Positions 16,132 to 30,077 of a stretch of 64,000 nucleotides of DNA are shown here, in pieces (position 1 is the first letter of the stretch; each line of letters starts with the position of its first letter). The notes beneath the pieces were generated by a model. That model saw nothing but the letters and a program-made list of their open reading frames with translations, was not told the origin of the DNA and searched no databases. The translations under genes and the position numbers were made by a program. This stretch comes from Scenedesmus sp. ARA3 (taxonomy: Eukaryota > Chlorophyta > Chlorophyceae > Sphaeropleales > Scenedesmaceae), in assembly GCA_004335835.1 (NCBI GenBank), contig RWJK01001784.1, positions 35,677-99,676 of the forward strand. The letters are read 5' to 3'.

Positions 16132-16686
16132 CAGCGCTGCTATGCCGGTGGCAGATTGTTGTACTGCTGCTTCATTTACAGACAAGGCTTTGTGCGGCGG
16201 AAGGATGTTGGTGTGGTGTTGCTGTGTAAGGCAAGGCGTTGGTTGCTGTCACCGTGACAGCACTGTGACAGTGTGGTGAAGTTCACCGTGACCCATTTTT
16301 GGAAAAGGCAGCGGCTGACACGCGCCAGCTGGCTCGGTGAGTGCTACATTCATTAAATTGAGCTCTTTGTATCACCGTGTGCTCATAGTTTACGCAGCAG
16401 GGATGCTGATGCGGCAGCCAGCTGCCACCGGCAGCCTGCCAGCCAGGGTTTGTTGGGGACGCTGGAGACGCTGGTAACACGTCAAATCCAGTACTGCTGC
16501 TTGAAGTTGGTGTGTGAGACGGCTTCGTTGCAAAACTGATGGGCTTGGTGCTGGCTTAGCTGCGTCTTTTGCTGCACACGAAGTGTTCACCGGAACTGCG
16601 CACCCTTCGAGCAAAGACGCTACGTTTCGCAGTGCAAATTCGGTTCGCCCAGTCTCGTGGAGACCTGCTATTGTATCCACGGCCCT
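16132..16686. other. Intergenic region, UTP6 3' flank and RsfS 5' flank
   Basis: Tandem genes on the plus strand are separated by 555 bases. A TGTAA poly(A) signal lies 94 bases past the UTP6 stop. The RsfS promoter must be in the remainder; a Met codon at 16657 in frame with RsfS would extend it by ten residues. Confidence 0.5.
16225..16229 (+). promoter_or_regulatory. TGTAA poly(A) signal of UTP6
   Basis: TGTAA is the usual green-algal poly(A) signal, and this copy lies 94 bases after the UTP6 stop, a typical distance. Confidence 0.5.
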
Positions 16687-19338
<2,652 letters not shown>

Positions 19339-20221
19339 TTAGTTGCAGCGCGATGCAGGCTGCAACTTGCAGCTGCAGGAAGGGCTTGGTGATGGTGGCC
19401 ACTGTTGCGTGTTCATATGGCAGTGCACGTTTAAACTTCTCAAAGCCAGTGCCACTAACAGTGCTTGCTGAGCACGTGGGTCTCAAGCCACTTGGTCCAG
19501 ATCTCAGCGCACCACATGCTGACGCCACATCACTAGTGGCACGAGTTGGGAGGGGGTCAGCCCCTAGCACTCAAGGGCTAGGCTACACACGGCGCTGACG
19601 GATAGACGTCACTGTGAGCTTGTGGTGTGATCTGCTACAGCCGCAGCATGCTCATCATCATCATGTTACCATTTAAGCCATAGCAACGTCGCCATCGGCC
19701 CCGCGCCCCACAGGAGCCGCAGCATGCTGTGAGTTCAGGATGGAAGGGTGTTCTCAGAAGCTGTGTGTACGCCTGTTGTATCAAAGGTCAGCCTGAGGCG
19801 CTGCGCTTCTGGGTCCAGCTGTTATAACATTGTTATATTGAGTCAGCGTAACAGTTACAGCTGCAGGTTACGAGATGCCGTGGGTTTGGCATGTATCAAG
19901 AAGACAAAAGAAAGTATGTTGCAACGCTGTCAAGCGTGTGCAGACGGTGTGGCCATCCAGTGCCACAAGGTAACAACTCCGGTGCTACACAGTTACCAAA
20001 ACACGGACAGCTGCACCGAGTTTCAAACCAAAAAAGGACGCTGTGCAATGTCAACCCTCATGAGCTCAGCAGCGGCTTGCGGGGCTGGTGCCTGAGGCAG
20101 CTTCAGCCCAGATGAACTGCGATGCTTCACACAGTACTTTCATCTGCGTTACATGCTAAAAACTCTGCAAATTCCATGTCAACAGTCACACCGCACGCAC
20201 TCCATTCTGGCCGCACTAGTT

Positions 20222-20272
20222 GTAAAATGACATTCTAGACAAAGCCAGGATCCAAAGGTCGCTGGTTGTAGG
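20222..20272 (+). repeat. Dispersed element, 5' half
   Basis: AAAATGACATTCTAGACAAA, GCCAGGATCCAAAGG and TCGCTGG match the first half of the element at 17731; the second half is absent. Confidence 0.75.
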
Positions 20273-20371
20273 TGTGGATGCAGCTGTGCTGCAGCTGTGG
20301 CTCAAGCCATCCAGCTGGGTGCCACTGTCAAGCCATCTTGGACATGCCTTCTGCGGCAGGCGCTGCTGCTG

Positions 20372-20376
20372 TTACA
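20372..20376 (-). promoter_or_regulatory. TGTAA poly(A) signal candidate for RNASEH2C
   Basis: TTACA on the plus strand (TGTAA on minus) is 54 bases past the RNASEH2C stop. Confidence 0.45.
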
Positions 20377-20429
20377 GCGCAACCTGTGCTCGTGCTGCTG
20401 TTGCTGTTGACACGTTTGCCGCAAGGCTG

Positions 20430-21752
20430 CTACGGCTGCTGCTGCATGCGCTGCAGCTCCTGCTCCACCTGCGAGGGGTCTATGGGCGCATGCACCTGCA
20501 CATGAAAACATGCAGGCATACATCAGCAGGCGCAGTCTCTACCAGAGGCAGCAAACGTTTAGGCCTGCAGGCAGCTGGCATACCAGTTGTCAAGCGCGAG
20601 GGAAGCCGCGCATACAAACATCTGGATGCATGGTCTGACGCAAATGTGTGTCTAGTAGCCGTGTATTCCCTGCCCAACCTGCTGCTGCCGTCGCTGCTGC
20701 ATTTGCTTGCTTGCTACTGTGGTCATCCTGCCGGCAGTCCATGCCACGTGCTAGCATAGTAGCCACCTACCGCCATGTACACCACGCAACACAAAACATA
20801 TTGATGGCGACGTTGCTATGGCTTAGCTGGTTACATGATTACCCCTTGCAAAATAGAGGGAGAGGCGGGAGATGATGATGATAACACATTAAAATAACTT
20901 GAGCTATGTAACAGTCGCTCCCTCCCACCTTATCTGCGAGGGCCAGGAAGTCGATGCAGCGCATGTGCCAGTCGCTAGCTGCAGGAAGCGTGTCGTGGTT
21001 CCACACCGTTGTCTGCTGGAAGCGCTGCAGGGCTTTCCAGCTGCGCTGCTGCGTGTCGGAGCTGCTGCTGCCATGCTTGGCGCCGCCGGCTGGCTGCAGC
21101 AGCAGGCCTTGGTAGCCTTCTGGCAGCTGCTTGGGCGTGCCTGCAGGACAGAGTGAAACAGCAAAGCAGGGTAGCAACAGCTGCGTGTGTGCTGGACGCG
21201 ATGGAGTGTCCAATATGATGTGCATAAGGTAGAGAATGCAATAAAACTGAGTCAGCTGCTTGAAGCATAGCAGGCCTGGCCCGGGCCTCATTGTATGCTG
21301 GTATGCAGCAGCATGTGTGCAGGCAGTTCGGCAGTATGGGAAAACAGCTGATGCAGAAGTGTACCTTTCACCTGACAGGGCATGTGAGCACCGAATGAAA
21401 ACATCAACTGCCAGTGCAAAGCTTCCGTTTCCGTGCATGCAATAGACGCAGGGTCGGCATACCTTTCAAGCGCCTGCCCCTGAAGTGCGCTGCCAAGTGG
21501 GTGCTGCTGTTGCTGTTGTCACTGCTTTGTGATGGACCCACGTCTGCAGATTTGGCATATGTACAGCAGCGTGAAGCTACTTTTCACTATGATCAGCCTG
21601 CTGCTTGATGTTTCTATATGCACACCTTGCTCCTGTGTAGGTGTGAAGTATTCTGCTGCATTGCATGGTCCGTCATGGGCTATGCCGAATGGCATCCAGT
21701 TCACGCTACTCGCTGCCGGTATCTGTTGATCCACATGGATGGTTGCGTCCAT
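20430..21752 (-). CDS. RNASEH2C: Ribonuclease H2 subunit C
   Basis: Four exons on the minus strand: 21752-21626, 21543-21463, 21140-20929, 20495-20430; 161 residues with all phases closing. The N-terminal strand VNWMPFGIAHDGPCNAAEYF corresponds to the LPC.I.HDGP..V..YF block of plant and animal homologues. It is followed by AHFRGRRLKGTPKQLPEGYQ, GLLL (FRGR.L.G....P.GY.G), then FQQTTVWNHDTLPAASD, the family's YWNHD..P signature, and the terminal HAPIDPSQVEQEL. The size matches the family (about 150-170). This is a small structural subunit of the trimeric RNase H2, which removes ribonucleotides and RNA-DNA hybrids in the nucleus; catalysis resides in subunit A, not seen here. Downstream of a large intergenic region and transcribed toward RsfS. 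Confidence 0.88.
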
Positions 21753-23240
21753 CGCGGCTTCCTGTCACACGCACACGGACAAAGGTGCACACTCGGTTTA
21801 AATGTGTCCGCCTTGTCGCACAAAACTGCACTCACGACACAAAGGCCGGCTTGATTCGGTCTCAAAGATTGCTTGCGGCCTCTACGCCCTTGGACTGCTT
21901 TGTCGGTCAGCGGATCGGTGCAGTGTCACTTGGGTCATGGGTGCAAGTTCAAAAATTTAAAGCGTGACAGCTGCATAACAGGTACTTGAGCAAATTTTGC
22001 TTTGCCTGCTTTGCAAATTTTGCTTTGCCCGTGTCATGTAGCAGCTACAGGAGTTTTGTGCTCATTGGTTACAACACAGACCAAGATATGAACATGACCA
22101 TTCTCTGATGCACGCCGCCTGGGGCTTCCAACCACAGGCGATTGCAGCAGATCATCAGGGTGCTGATGTCCACGCAGCAAACAACCATCCTCCCAAATCG
22201 CAGCAATTCAGCCTGCAACTGTTCCACAAACACAGCTTGCGGCGGTAATTGCACAGTTCGTCCCTTTTTGCAACCATTGGAAGCTGCTGCGGAGTAGCTG
22301 CAGCTGAACAGCTGCTGCACCACCTTGCAAGTTGCACCCATTGGCACACCAGCTGCTACGACGGCTAGCCCCGGTTGTGCATCATGACCGCTGGTCCACC
22401 ACCCAGCTTGCAAACGTCAGCTTGCCAAAGACACCATCGCAATCATTGCTGGTCACTGACCAGGTTGATTGGTGACCATTTAACAGCACCAAGTGTCGGA
22501 CACTGACAGTGTGTGGCACACCATCCGCCCCTTGGTTTGCAGGTACACCTGCCCATGTATGCACAAGCACCACTGCCAGCGCTGCGGTCACGCCTCCAGA
22601 ACTGCAGCACAACGTCACAAATTCTAGCCACATTCACTGCCAGCCCGGCAACTAATACTGCACAACCCTTTGTCACACGGGGTGCATTACCAATTTCACC
22701 GTAACCTCATGCTAATTCGTGTCACCAACACTTTTTTCTTGTGCACAGCTAGCCTGGCAAGCTGCTGCTGCCTCATCAGGCAGCGCCGCTATGGCAAGCA
22801 AAAGTTCAGACGCCGAAGTTCAAACCACAGTTGATTTGAAGCCGTTTTGTGCTGCTGCGCAGAGTGGCCACTCGGCAGCACCAATGCACGTGCACCAAAA
22901 ACCAAACATGCCACTGAAGGTGAGGTTGAATCCAGCAACCACATATATATCCGGCTTCAGAAGCTGATTCAACCTGCTGTGGTCTGAGTTGAAGGATCAT
23001 CAGCATGTACGACCACATACACGACATTGGGTTTGAATAAATGCAGTAGGCCTTTCAACCCACATGCCCAGCAACTGCTATTTGACACAAAGGAACAGCA
23101 GTATGACCCCCGTCCGCACAAAGTTGATACTACGTTAAAGCGGCTGCAAGCAAGCAGCGCTGTCACAGCCTGGCAAACAATGGCCTCTCAGCGGCAGCTT
23201 CAACTCAAAGAAGCTCACTGCTCATGACACAATACACAAG
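21753..23240. other. Intergenic region with a weak open frame pair
   Basis: The RNASEH2C promoter must lie at its left end. Overlapping minus-strand frames at 22382-22633 and 22069-22413 read sensibly across a frame change (SVRHLVLLNGHQSTWSV... then GLAVVAAGVPMGATCKVVQ), which could be a decayed gene or chance; I cannot identify it. A short tandem of CAAATTTTGCTTTGCC occurs near 21990-22030. Confidence 0.35.
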
Positions 23241-23267
23241 CTGGCTTCATGCATATGCAGCTGGTTC

Positions 23268-23790
23268 AGGCCCATCTGGTGTCTCTGTTGGCCTTGGGGC
23301 GCATGTAGTACAGCACCACAGTGGCAACGAGGCTCATGCCAGCACAGGCCCCCAGCCATGCAACAGTTTCTTTGGAATGGCAGCTTCATCAGCAACCGGC
23401 TTCAGGCCTGCTTGGTGTCCTTGTTGGCCTCAGGGCGCATGTAGTACAGCGCAACAGTGGCGATGAGGCTCATGCCAGCACAGGCCCCCAGCCATGCAAC
23501 AGTTCCTTTTGAATGGCAGCTTCGTCAGCAACCGGCTTCAGGCCTGCTTGGTGTCCTTGTTGGCCTCAGGGCGCATGTAGGACAGCGCAACAGTGGCGAT
23601 GAGGCTCACGCCGGCACAGGCGCCCAGCCACGCAACCGTTCCTTTTGAAGGGCAGCGTCATCAGCAACAGGCTTCAGGCCTGCTTGGTGTCCTTGTTGGC
23701 CTCAGGGTGCATGTAGTACAGCGCAATAGTGGCGATGAGGCTCACGCCAGCACAGGCGCCCAGCCACGGCACAATTGTCAGGAAGACATC
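23268..23790 (-). repeat. Four tandem 136-bp copies of the transporter's terminal coding end
   Basis: The last 100 or so bases of the MHS transporter CDS plus about 35 bases of 3' flank are repeated with an exact 136-base period (equivalent points at 23321, 23457, 23593 and 23729). The rightmost copy is the functional exon end; the others lie downstream in the 3' UTR or flank and differ by scattered substitutions. Confidence 0.95.
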
Positions 23791-23875
23791 GCCGTTGACT
23801 GTTTTGATGGCAGCCAGGATGACAGGGGTGATGCCGCCGATGGGGCCGACCGCCATCTGTCGTATTAGCAGCAGG

Positions 23876-23906
<31 letters not shown>

Positions 23907-26900
23907 GCAGCGCGGTGCGGAGTGAATCCATCATGCATCAGCCATCACATGAGCCTCTGTCTAACGGTGCAGGAAACCAACGCAGCTTGTAGCCAACACG
24001 CACGCGGACGCAATGCTGGCGCTGCTGAGAAGTTCTGCTGCTGGTACCGCCTGTCACTTGGACCCTGCCAGACCAAAAATATTTCGCTTCCTGTGCAATG
24101 CTGTATCACATTTTCCTTTACAAGTACGTCACATTTACAAACGGTTCTCACCTGGTGGGCAAAGTTCATGCCTGTTGTGCGGACCTCAGGCGGGTACAGC
24201 GGGCACATGGAGACAGCCAGCAGCCCACCCACCACCCCAACCAGCAGCAGGAACCACAGGTGCAGCAGCCAGGCGGCAGCCACGCCGCCCGCGCGCATGC
24301 CTATGGCAGCGGGGGCGAGGCTGGCGCCTGCAGGCACGCAGGGACGATGAGCAGGCGCACAGGCAGGCAGGCAGGCAGGCAGGCATGACTGCATGCATGG
24401 CATGTCACAGGTATCTGCAGAGTTGCAGCACAGGAACAGACGCTGCAGTGACTGCAGCTGCGCAGCGGTGCAGACTTTCACATTTATCACAGTCGTGCGA
24501 CTTGCACTGCAGTGCCTGTGTATTAAGACTAAGCAGCAGCAGGATCCCCAGCAAAGCCATCACAAGTCCACCTGATTCACCAATAAGAGCGCACCTGCCA
24601 CGATGAACACGATGCCGCTGGTGACCATGCGTGGCATGCCCTTGTCACACAGGAAGCCGGTCACCCAGGCCACCAGCATCACTCCCACCAGGTGCACCAG
24701 CGTGGAGCCAAGCGCCAGGCCGCGGGACATGCCAGGTACATTCGTGGCCAGGAAGCTGCGGCAAAGGGGAGGCAGCAGGTGCAAGGTCAGCGTGCATCAA
24801 CCACAGCTGTGGGGTTATGGGCGTGCTTGGAACTCAGTGAGCCACGCCACCAGCATCACGCCGACAAGGTGCACCGGTGTGGAGCCAAGCGCCAGGCCGC
24901 GGGTCATGCCAGGCACATTTGCGGCCAGGAAGCTGCAGAAAAGCAGAGGCAGCAGGTGCAAGGCTAGAGTGGAGGTGACAGCGTGAGTGAAAACTCAGCA
25001 GCATCACCGCCATGCGAGCTGCTCAGCTCTTGAAGTGGTGCTGCTCTAAGTTATATTTGGAGGTGAAGTTGGCGGCTGTGTGCAGGAGATGATGCTAGGT
25101 GGCATTTGTGGCATGCAAGGTCGTGCGCTGCGGTGCATGCAGCACACATGAGGAGCTTGGACTTGGCATGTTGACACAGCACAGCTCATAATCCACACGG
25201 CGAAGAGGGCTCACCCTGCAGCAGCAGCAACAGCATAGCACAACACAGCACAGCACAGCACAGCACAGCACAGCACAGCACAGCACAGCACAGCACAGCA
25301 CAGCACAACAGAGCACAGGGTACAAAACGCCATACACAGCTGCGGACGGTGTACACATCAGCTAGCTCACCCAGGCATGTAGGAGGTGTAGCAGTAGAAG
25401 GCAGCAGCAAACCAGAACTCCCACGTCCACTGCAGCAGCACCGGCAGCCAGTAGAAGCGCAGCATCTGCAGCACCGGGAAGAACTTCTTGCCGCCGGTCA
25501 CATGCACAGCAGGCAGGCTGCCTGCTGCGCTGCCTGTACATGTTGCGTCGATGCTCGCGTCCTTGGCTGCAGGGAAAGGTTCCTCAATACGCATGGTGAG
25601 GTCCTTGCTGCCGGTGGAAGCTACCGATTTGGTGCTGATGTCAGCATCCTTTGAATGGCCCTCGATGTCTCTGCAGGGGAACACAAAGGACACAACATTC
25701 ACGACAATTTATGGTACAGCGTTGCCTGGGGCCTTGGACAGACAACATACAGCGTGTCTGATGTTGTGGCATGCTGGACTGTGCAGCTACCTGTCTGACA
25801 GGAGTCCTATGCTTCTGTACACTTCCGTGTGGGAAGCTCACCATCCGTCTGCCTTGCACTGGTTGGTAGATCAACACAGCTGCCAGTGCACTGCCGCCGC
25901 CCTCACCTGCCGTCTGTCACTCCCAGCTGCTCCTCAATCTGGTGCTTGCGCTGCAGGAACAGCGCAGGGTCTGGCATGCGGCGCCGCAGCAGCACGCCCA
26001 CCACGCCGGTTGCTGCGCCCAGCAGGAATGCGATGCTAGGCTATGCAGCTGCATTTCCTATGCTTCTGTACACTTCCGTGTGGGTAGCTCACCATCCGTC
26101 TGCCTTGCGCTGGTTGTTATAACACACACAAACAGATGCACTGCCACACCCACCTGCCGTCTGTCACTCCCAGCTGCTCCTCAATCTGGTGCTTGCGCTG
26201 CAGGAACAGCGCAGGATCCGGCATGCGGCGCCGCAGCAGCACGCCCACCACGCCGGTAGCAGCTCCCAGCAGGAATGCGATGCGCCAACCGAAGAGCATC
26301 ATGGCTGCGGGGCTCAGGGCCTCTTGCAGGATGAGCACCACGGCGATGCCCAGGAAGATGCCGAAGGGCTGCAGGAAAGTTTGCAGGAAAGTTGCAGGAA
26401 GTTTGCAGGAGGTTCGCAGGAAGTTTGCAGGAGAACTGCAGCAGGGCAAGCGAAGCGATCGGACTGGGGCGTTGATTGTATCGGCCCACAAACATGCACT
26501 TGACATTGTTGTTTAGCGGGGTTGAGCAACACTGTCACCGTGACTCATTGAATGGGCAAGCTGTCCAGTGACAAGGTGCCGCACATGCTACCAGTTGATG
26601 TTGGCGCAGCAGCGTGCGTTTGGGCTGCGGCAGCCTGCTGTACAGCACCCGCAGCAGCAGCAGCAGCTGCTCTGCTTCCTCCCACTCACCACTCCAGACC
26701 AGCCAAAGGCCACCACGGAGCACCTCCACTTGGTGGGAGCGATCTCATACAGGTACCTGCGGCAGCCACGCAGCACATGCTGTCCTTAGGTTACATGCCA
26801 AATCTATATTGAAAGCTTGCGCTGACAAAGCAAGGCCGTCGAACCGCTTTACATCAAGCCAGCAGCATGCTACAACACTAGTGTCTTCAGGATGGCGCTC

Positions 26901-27590
26901 CTGCAAGAAAGGGCCAAGACTGCACTAAATTTTAAACACTAACTTTAGCTGGTGGTGCCGCACTCACACAAGCGCTGTGCCGTTCTCTCCTCCAATGGCC
27001 AAGCCCTGCCCCAGCCGCAGCAGGATGAGCAGCACGGGTGCCGCCCAGGAGATGTGCTGGAAGGTGGGCAGGCAGCCCATGAGGGTGGTGGGCACAGCCA
27101 TCAGCAGCAGCTAGTACACGAGACTGGTCTTGCGGCTGTGCCTGTCGCCGCAGTGGCCTGCGCGCACACACGACAGCATGCACACCATGTTAAATGTGTT
27201 GTTCATTCAAGGGTTCATTGCTAAAAGGTTGGGCCGCAATGCAGCAGCCTACCAGCAGCAGCAGCAGCAGTAGTAGCAAACTTCGCTGCAGGCAGCGTAA
27301 GCACCAGCATACATCTGGAGCACAGCATAATCTGTTCCAGCCACAGCAGCAGCAGCAGCAGCAGCAGCTTACCGAACAAGATGGCACCCAGGGGCCTCAC
27401 AACAAAGGCCACAGCATATGCAGCCCAAAAAGAAAGCTGCTCCGCATACAGGTTGCCGGCAGGGAAGAAGTTTGGGCCGACATACTTGCCCAGCTGGCTG
27501 TAGACTGCACAGGGTTACAGAACAGCAAGCGCAAGACAGGTTACATGTTTCAATGAGCATGTGGCTGCTATTTGCTTTGCAGCAGCAACA

Positions 27591-27627
<37 letters not shown>

Positions 27628-28157
27628 CAAGCACGCTGTGCATGATCTCGGCGCAATGCTGACCAGCCGATATGGTTTGGCTGACAGTGATATGTGGAGC
27701 GTGCTGAAGTGAGCTGACCCCTTATGGCGCTCAAGACAATGCGTGACTCTGGTAGAAACAGAGTTCTGGTGCGAAATTAAGAGTGAAGCATGTTCAAGGA
27801 TGACTGGACCATGGTTCTACCCAGCTGGGTAGCACCGGGAAATACTCCGAAACCTGAGTCCTCGCACCTGCGAAATCGTAGAACTCGAAGGCCGTGCCAA
27901 ACAGCAAACCAATGACAAACTGTACGTACAGCTTTCTGCAAGCACACGGCAAGTCGCCCAGTAAGCATGGCAGGGCAACTAGGGTTTGGTCTAAGCGTCC
28001 TGCGTTCGTGAGTGCAGCTGCGACAGATGGTGGGCTTTCAAGGTTAGTACAGGTACAACATACGCATATCATGATGTTTGATGTACCAATATGATTAGGC
28101 ACACCTGGTCTCGGGGTTGGCCCATGCCTCGTCCGCAGACATCCTCGCGCTGCTCAT
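23674..28157 (-). CDS. MFS transporter, metabolite:H+ symporter (MHS/ProP-like) family, with an in-frame TAG
   Basis: Ten exons on the minus strand: 28157-28105, 27935-27868, 27504-27373, 27157-26968, 26756-26690, 26368-26154, 25670-25371, 24755-24595, 24327-24152, 23856-23674. All phases close, giving 514 codons. Family hallmarks in order: GTAFEFYDFA (TM1), VVRPLGAILFG, loop motif GHCGDRHSRK (85-94), LLLMAVPTTLMG, LRLGQGLAIGGENGTAL, YLYEIAPTKWR, GWRIAFLLGAATGVVGVLLRRRMPD split by no intron, a cytosolic acidic loop, a second half with YMPGFLATNVPGMSRGLALG, and YPPEVRTTGMNFAHQ. Such proteins import small metabolites (betaine, proline, dicarboxylates) with protons; the substrate here is unknown. 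Codon 100 is TAG (27113-27111), just after motif A, the only break; it may be a sequencing error or a null allele. Three exon ends have local duplicate copies. Confidence 0.75.
24830..24940 (-). repeat. Partial copy of transporter exon 8 (5' part)
   Basis: A diverged copy of the acceptor and first ~90 bases of exon 8 (FLAANVPGMTRGLALGS versus FLATNVPGMSRGLALGS) lies just upstream in transcription. It lacks the second half and a donor in register, so exon 8 at 24755-24595 is taken as real. Confidence 0.85.
25239..25311 (+). repeat. (CAGCA)n pentanucleotide satellite
   Basis: About fourteen perfect CAGCA units within an intron of the MHS transporter gene. Confidence 0.95.
25905..26045 (-). repeat. 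Partial copy of transporter exon 6 (3' part)
   Basis: Nearly identical to 26290-26154 (IAFLLGAATGVVGVLLRRR through GVTDGR) and ends in a GCAG|GTGAGG donor, but has no proper acceptor before it. Its flanking bases (GGGAAGCTCACCATCCGTC, with TTCTGTACACTTCCGTG) are themselves repeated at about 25811-25850 and 26060-26100. Confidence 0.85.
26375..26436 (-). repeat. Short tandem array of decoy 3' splice sites before transporter exon 6
   Basis: Read on the minus strand, units such as AACTTTCCTGC and AACTTCCTGC recur about five to six times directly before the true acceptor CTGCAG at 26369. The repeat carries its own pyrimidine tract. Confidence 0.7.
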
Positions 28158-28984
28158 CTTGCAAGGTGTGTCGCAACACGATCGACAACTAAGATACAGT
28201 TTTGGCCGGCTGCTACGGTGGCGGATGTGCGTGTGACGTGATATCTGGCTCATTTGTATCCCGGCCAACCCTACAACACTCCTTGCAGCCATAACGTTAT
28301 GGTGTTACATCAGGCGCGACAGATGCAATGCAGATATCATCGCAGAAAAAGAACTCAGCGCGCGGTTCATGCCATGCTGCAGATGCGAGGGCTTCATAGC
28401 CTGCGTGGTGCAAGTGCATCACTTGAACTTGAACTTGAACTTGAACTGCTGAAGTTCAGATGGAGTGGCAGTACTCACTGGCTGAGTGACTCTATCCTGA
28501 AGCCTGCACACCGCCCATCCATGCAAGCATCTTATTCCAAACCATGTAAGCAGCCCAGGACATCATGTCCATGATGGTTAGTGACGGCAATGCATACTCG
28601 CTCTGCATGCATACATGTACTTGGTAAGCAGCATGTTGGCGGCACGCCGCGTCCGTGTAATGCAGAAGTCCAACACGCCTACATCTGACAGCCATGTTAC
28701 ATGGTTCAAACCTTGCGACAGATGCACACCACCCTCTAGCGTAAGCCCTTAGCACCACTGCAAACATCGATCAAAGCTGGCATTCAGACCCTATCATGGA
28801 CACCCAAGAGCAGCAAGTGCTGCAGCAGCAGCCATGGTGGCCCACCATCACACGGCCAGCTGCCGCACCAAATCGAGCAGCCACAAAACAACACTAGGCC
28901 TTGGCAGCGCTGCTGTCCTTTGCCCATGCTGTTTCGTGCTGCTTCGTGTCCAGGCTGCTGCAATGCTTGCTGTAGAACGCCAGC

Positions 28985-29050
28985 ATAGCTGTACATCAGC
29001 ATCCTTCGGGATCCTGGAAGCCATGGCTTTGTCTAGAACTCGTCATTTTC
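28985..29050 (-). repeat. Dispersed element, minus orientation
   Basis: GGGATCCTGG, then GGCTTTGTCTAGAACTCGTC and ATTTT: the reverse complement of the first part of the 17731 element, with a small insertion. Confidence 0.7.
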
Positions 29051-29635
29051 ACATCAGCTGCCAAAGCTGCCACAGCTGCGCTGGGGCCATGTGAGGGCGC
29101 AGATGAGGTCTGGTTGGCGCCAACGCTGCTGCCGGTCTCCCTGCATGGCACAGCACATGTGACAGGCTTGTTTAGTGCTTGCAGATACGAAGCATAGTGG
29201 AACACTGTCTTGGTCTTGAAAGCAAATATATAATCCTTCTTGTGGTAATGTAGCAGTAATCGTGGGCATGCCTCACACACGTTATGCTCAACCCAACGGC
29301 AGGGGCAGCAAAACAGCTGCTGCACAGGTGCACAGTTGCAGTGTGCCGCTCTTTTTCGCAGCTGGCCAGCATCACACAACAGGCCACCGGCAGTGCCTGG
29401 CATACTGGACTTGGCTCTGCACACACTCACTCCAGCATTGCTTGAAGGTGCATCCTATGCATGTACCCGGGTGCTTTAAGAACCAGGAGCCACATACGCC
29501 ACATTCTCCTTCACAGCTGGCCAGCATTACAGACCAACAAACCACTTGCAGCGCCTGGCATGCCAGGCTGATCTGAACATGTGAGTGAGCCTGATGTTGC
29601 ATTGTGCACTTGCAAAGTGTGCTTCCCGCAACTCT

Positions 29636-29640
29636 TTACA
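29636..29640 (-). promoter_or_regulatory. TGTAA poly(A) signal candidate for S21
   Basis: TTACA on plus, 87 bases past the S21 stop on the minus strand. Confidence 0.45.
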
Positions 29641-29726
29641 CAGACTCAGCTCTGCGCACAATCATCTTTGCCACGCCCTCACCTTGCCAGAGCCAATCAA
29701 CCACTTCGTAGAGCTGACAAAGTGCT

Positions 29727-30077
29727 CTACATCTTCAATTTGCGCCGGCGCACCACCCACTTCAGCCGCTCCGAAATCTGCACTCCCACGCGCTTGTTGT
29801 GTGCTGCCCTGTTGCGTGCAAACTTCAACTCTGCGCTCGTCCTCCGGTACTCCCTGCTGCGGCACTCCTCCACCATGCCTGCCTCTTTAAAGTGCTTGTT
29901 GAGCTTTGATAAAGCCCTATCTACATTGTTACGCTGCACATCCACAACCACAGCCATACTGCGGGCGTGCTGCAGGTGGGAAGGCAGCTGCTGCTGCTGT
30001 GCGGCGCAGCTGCAGCTGGGTGCTTGCAGGATGCGCCGCGCAGCCATGAGCAGCTGCTGTGATAGTTGTCGTTGCAT
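29727..30077 (-). CDS. Bacterial-type ribosomal protein S21 (organellar, probably mitochondrial)
   Basis: Single exon, 116 residues. The first 40 residues (MQRQLSQQLLMAARRILQAP and on) are basic, amphipathic and lack acids, as in a mitochondrial presequence. The mature part carries the S21 pattern: VVVDVQRNNVDRALSKLNKH (compare V.V..NE.ID.ALRRFKR), KEAGMVEECRSREYRRTSA (compare G...E.R.RE.YEKPS), and a basic tail ending RLKWVVRRRKLKM. S21 sits on the platform of the small subunit near the 16S 3' end. Chloroplast targeting cannot be excluded. An unspliced gene is unusual here but normal for so short a protein. Confidence 0.85.
   Translation of the reverse strand: MQRQLSQQLLMAARRILQAPSCSCAAQQQQLPSHLQHARSMAVVVDVQRNNVDRALSKLNKHFKEAGMVEECRSREYRRTSAELKFARNRAAHNKRVGVQISERLKWVVRRRKLKM

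Larger units (their letters stand above)
19339..20429. other. Convergent intergenic region between RsfS and RNASEH2C
   Basis: No open frame with recognisable content. It contains a partial dispersed element at 20222-20272 and the 3' flanks of both convergent genes. Confidence 0.5.
28158..29726. other. Intergenic region upstream of the transporter and downstream of S21
   Basis: No identifiable gene. Contents: a (TTGAAC)n tract near 28424-28448, a reverse copy of the dispersed element at 28985-29050, and a local duplication (CAGCTGGCCAGCAT...GCCTGGCAT) at 29358-29405 and 29512-29560 in the S21 3' flank. Confidence 0.5.

Noticed and set aside
22069..22633. Hypothetical gene on the minus strand
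   Set aside because: Two overlapping frames need a frameshift, with no splice sites in register and no recognisable domain. Mentioned only as a weak possibility in the intergenic entry.
25905..26045. Second copy of transporter exon 6 as a genuine extra exon
   Set aside because: It has a donor but no usable acceptor, and adding it would duplicate part of a membrane helix. The chain without it closes in phase.
27111..27113. Recoding of TAG to an amino acid
   Set aside because: Chlorophycean mitochondria reassign TAG, but this is a spliced nuclear gene, and other genes here end in TGA or TAG normally (RNASEH2C ends in TAG). No evidence for nuclear reassignment.
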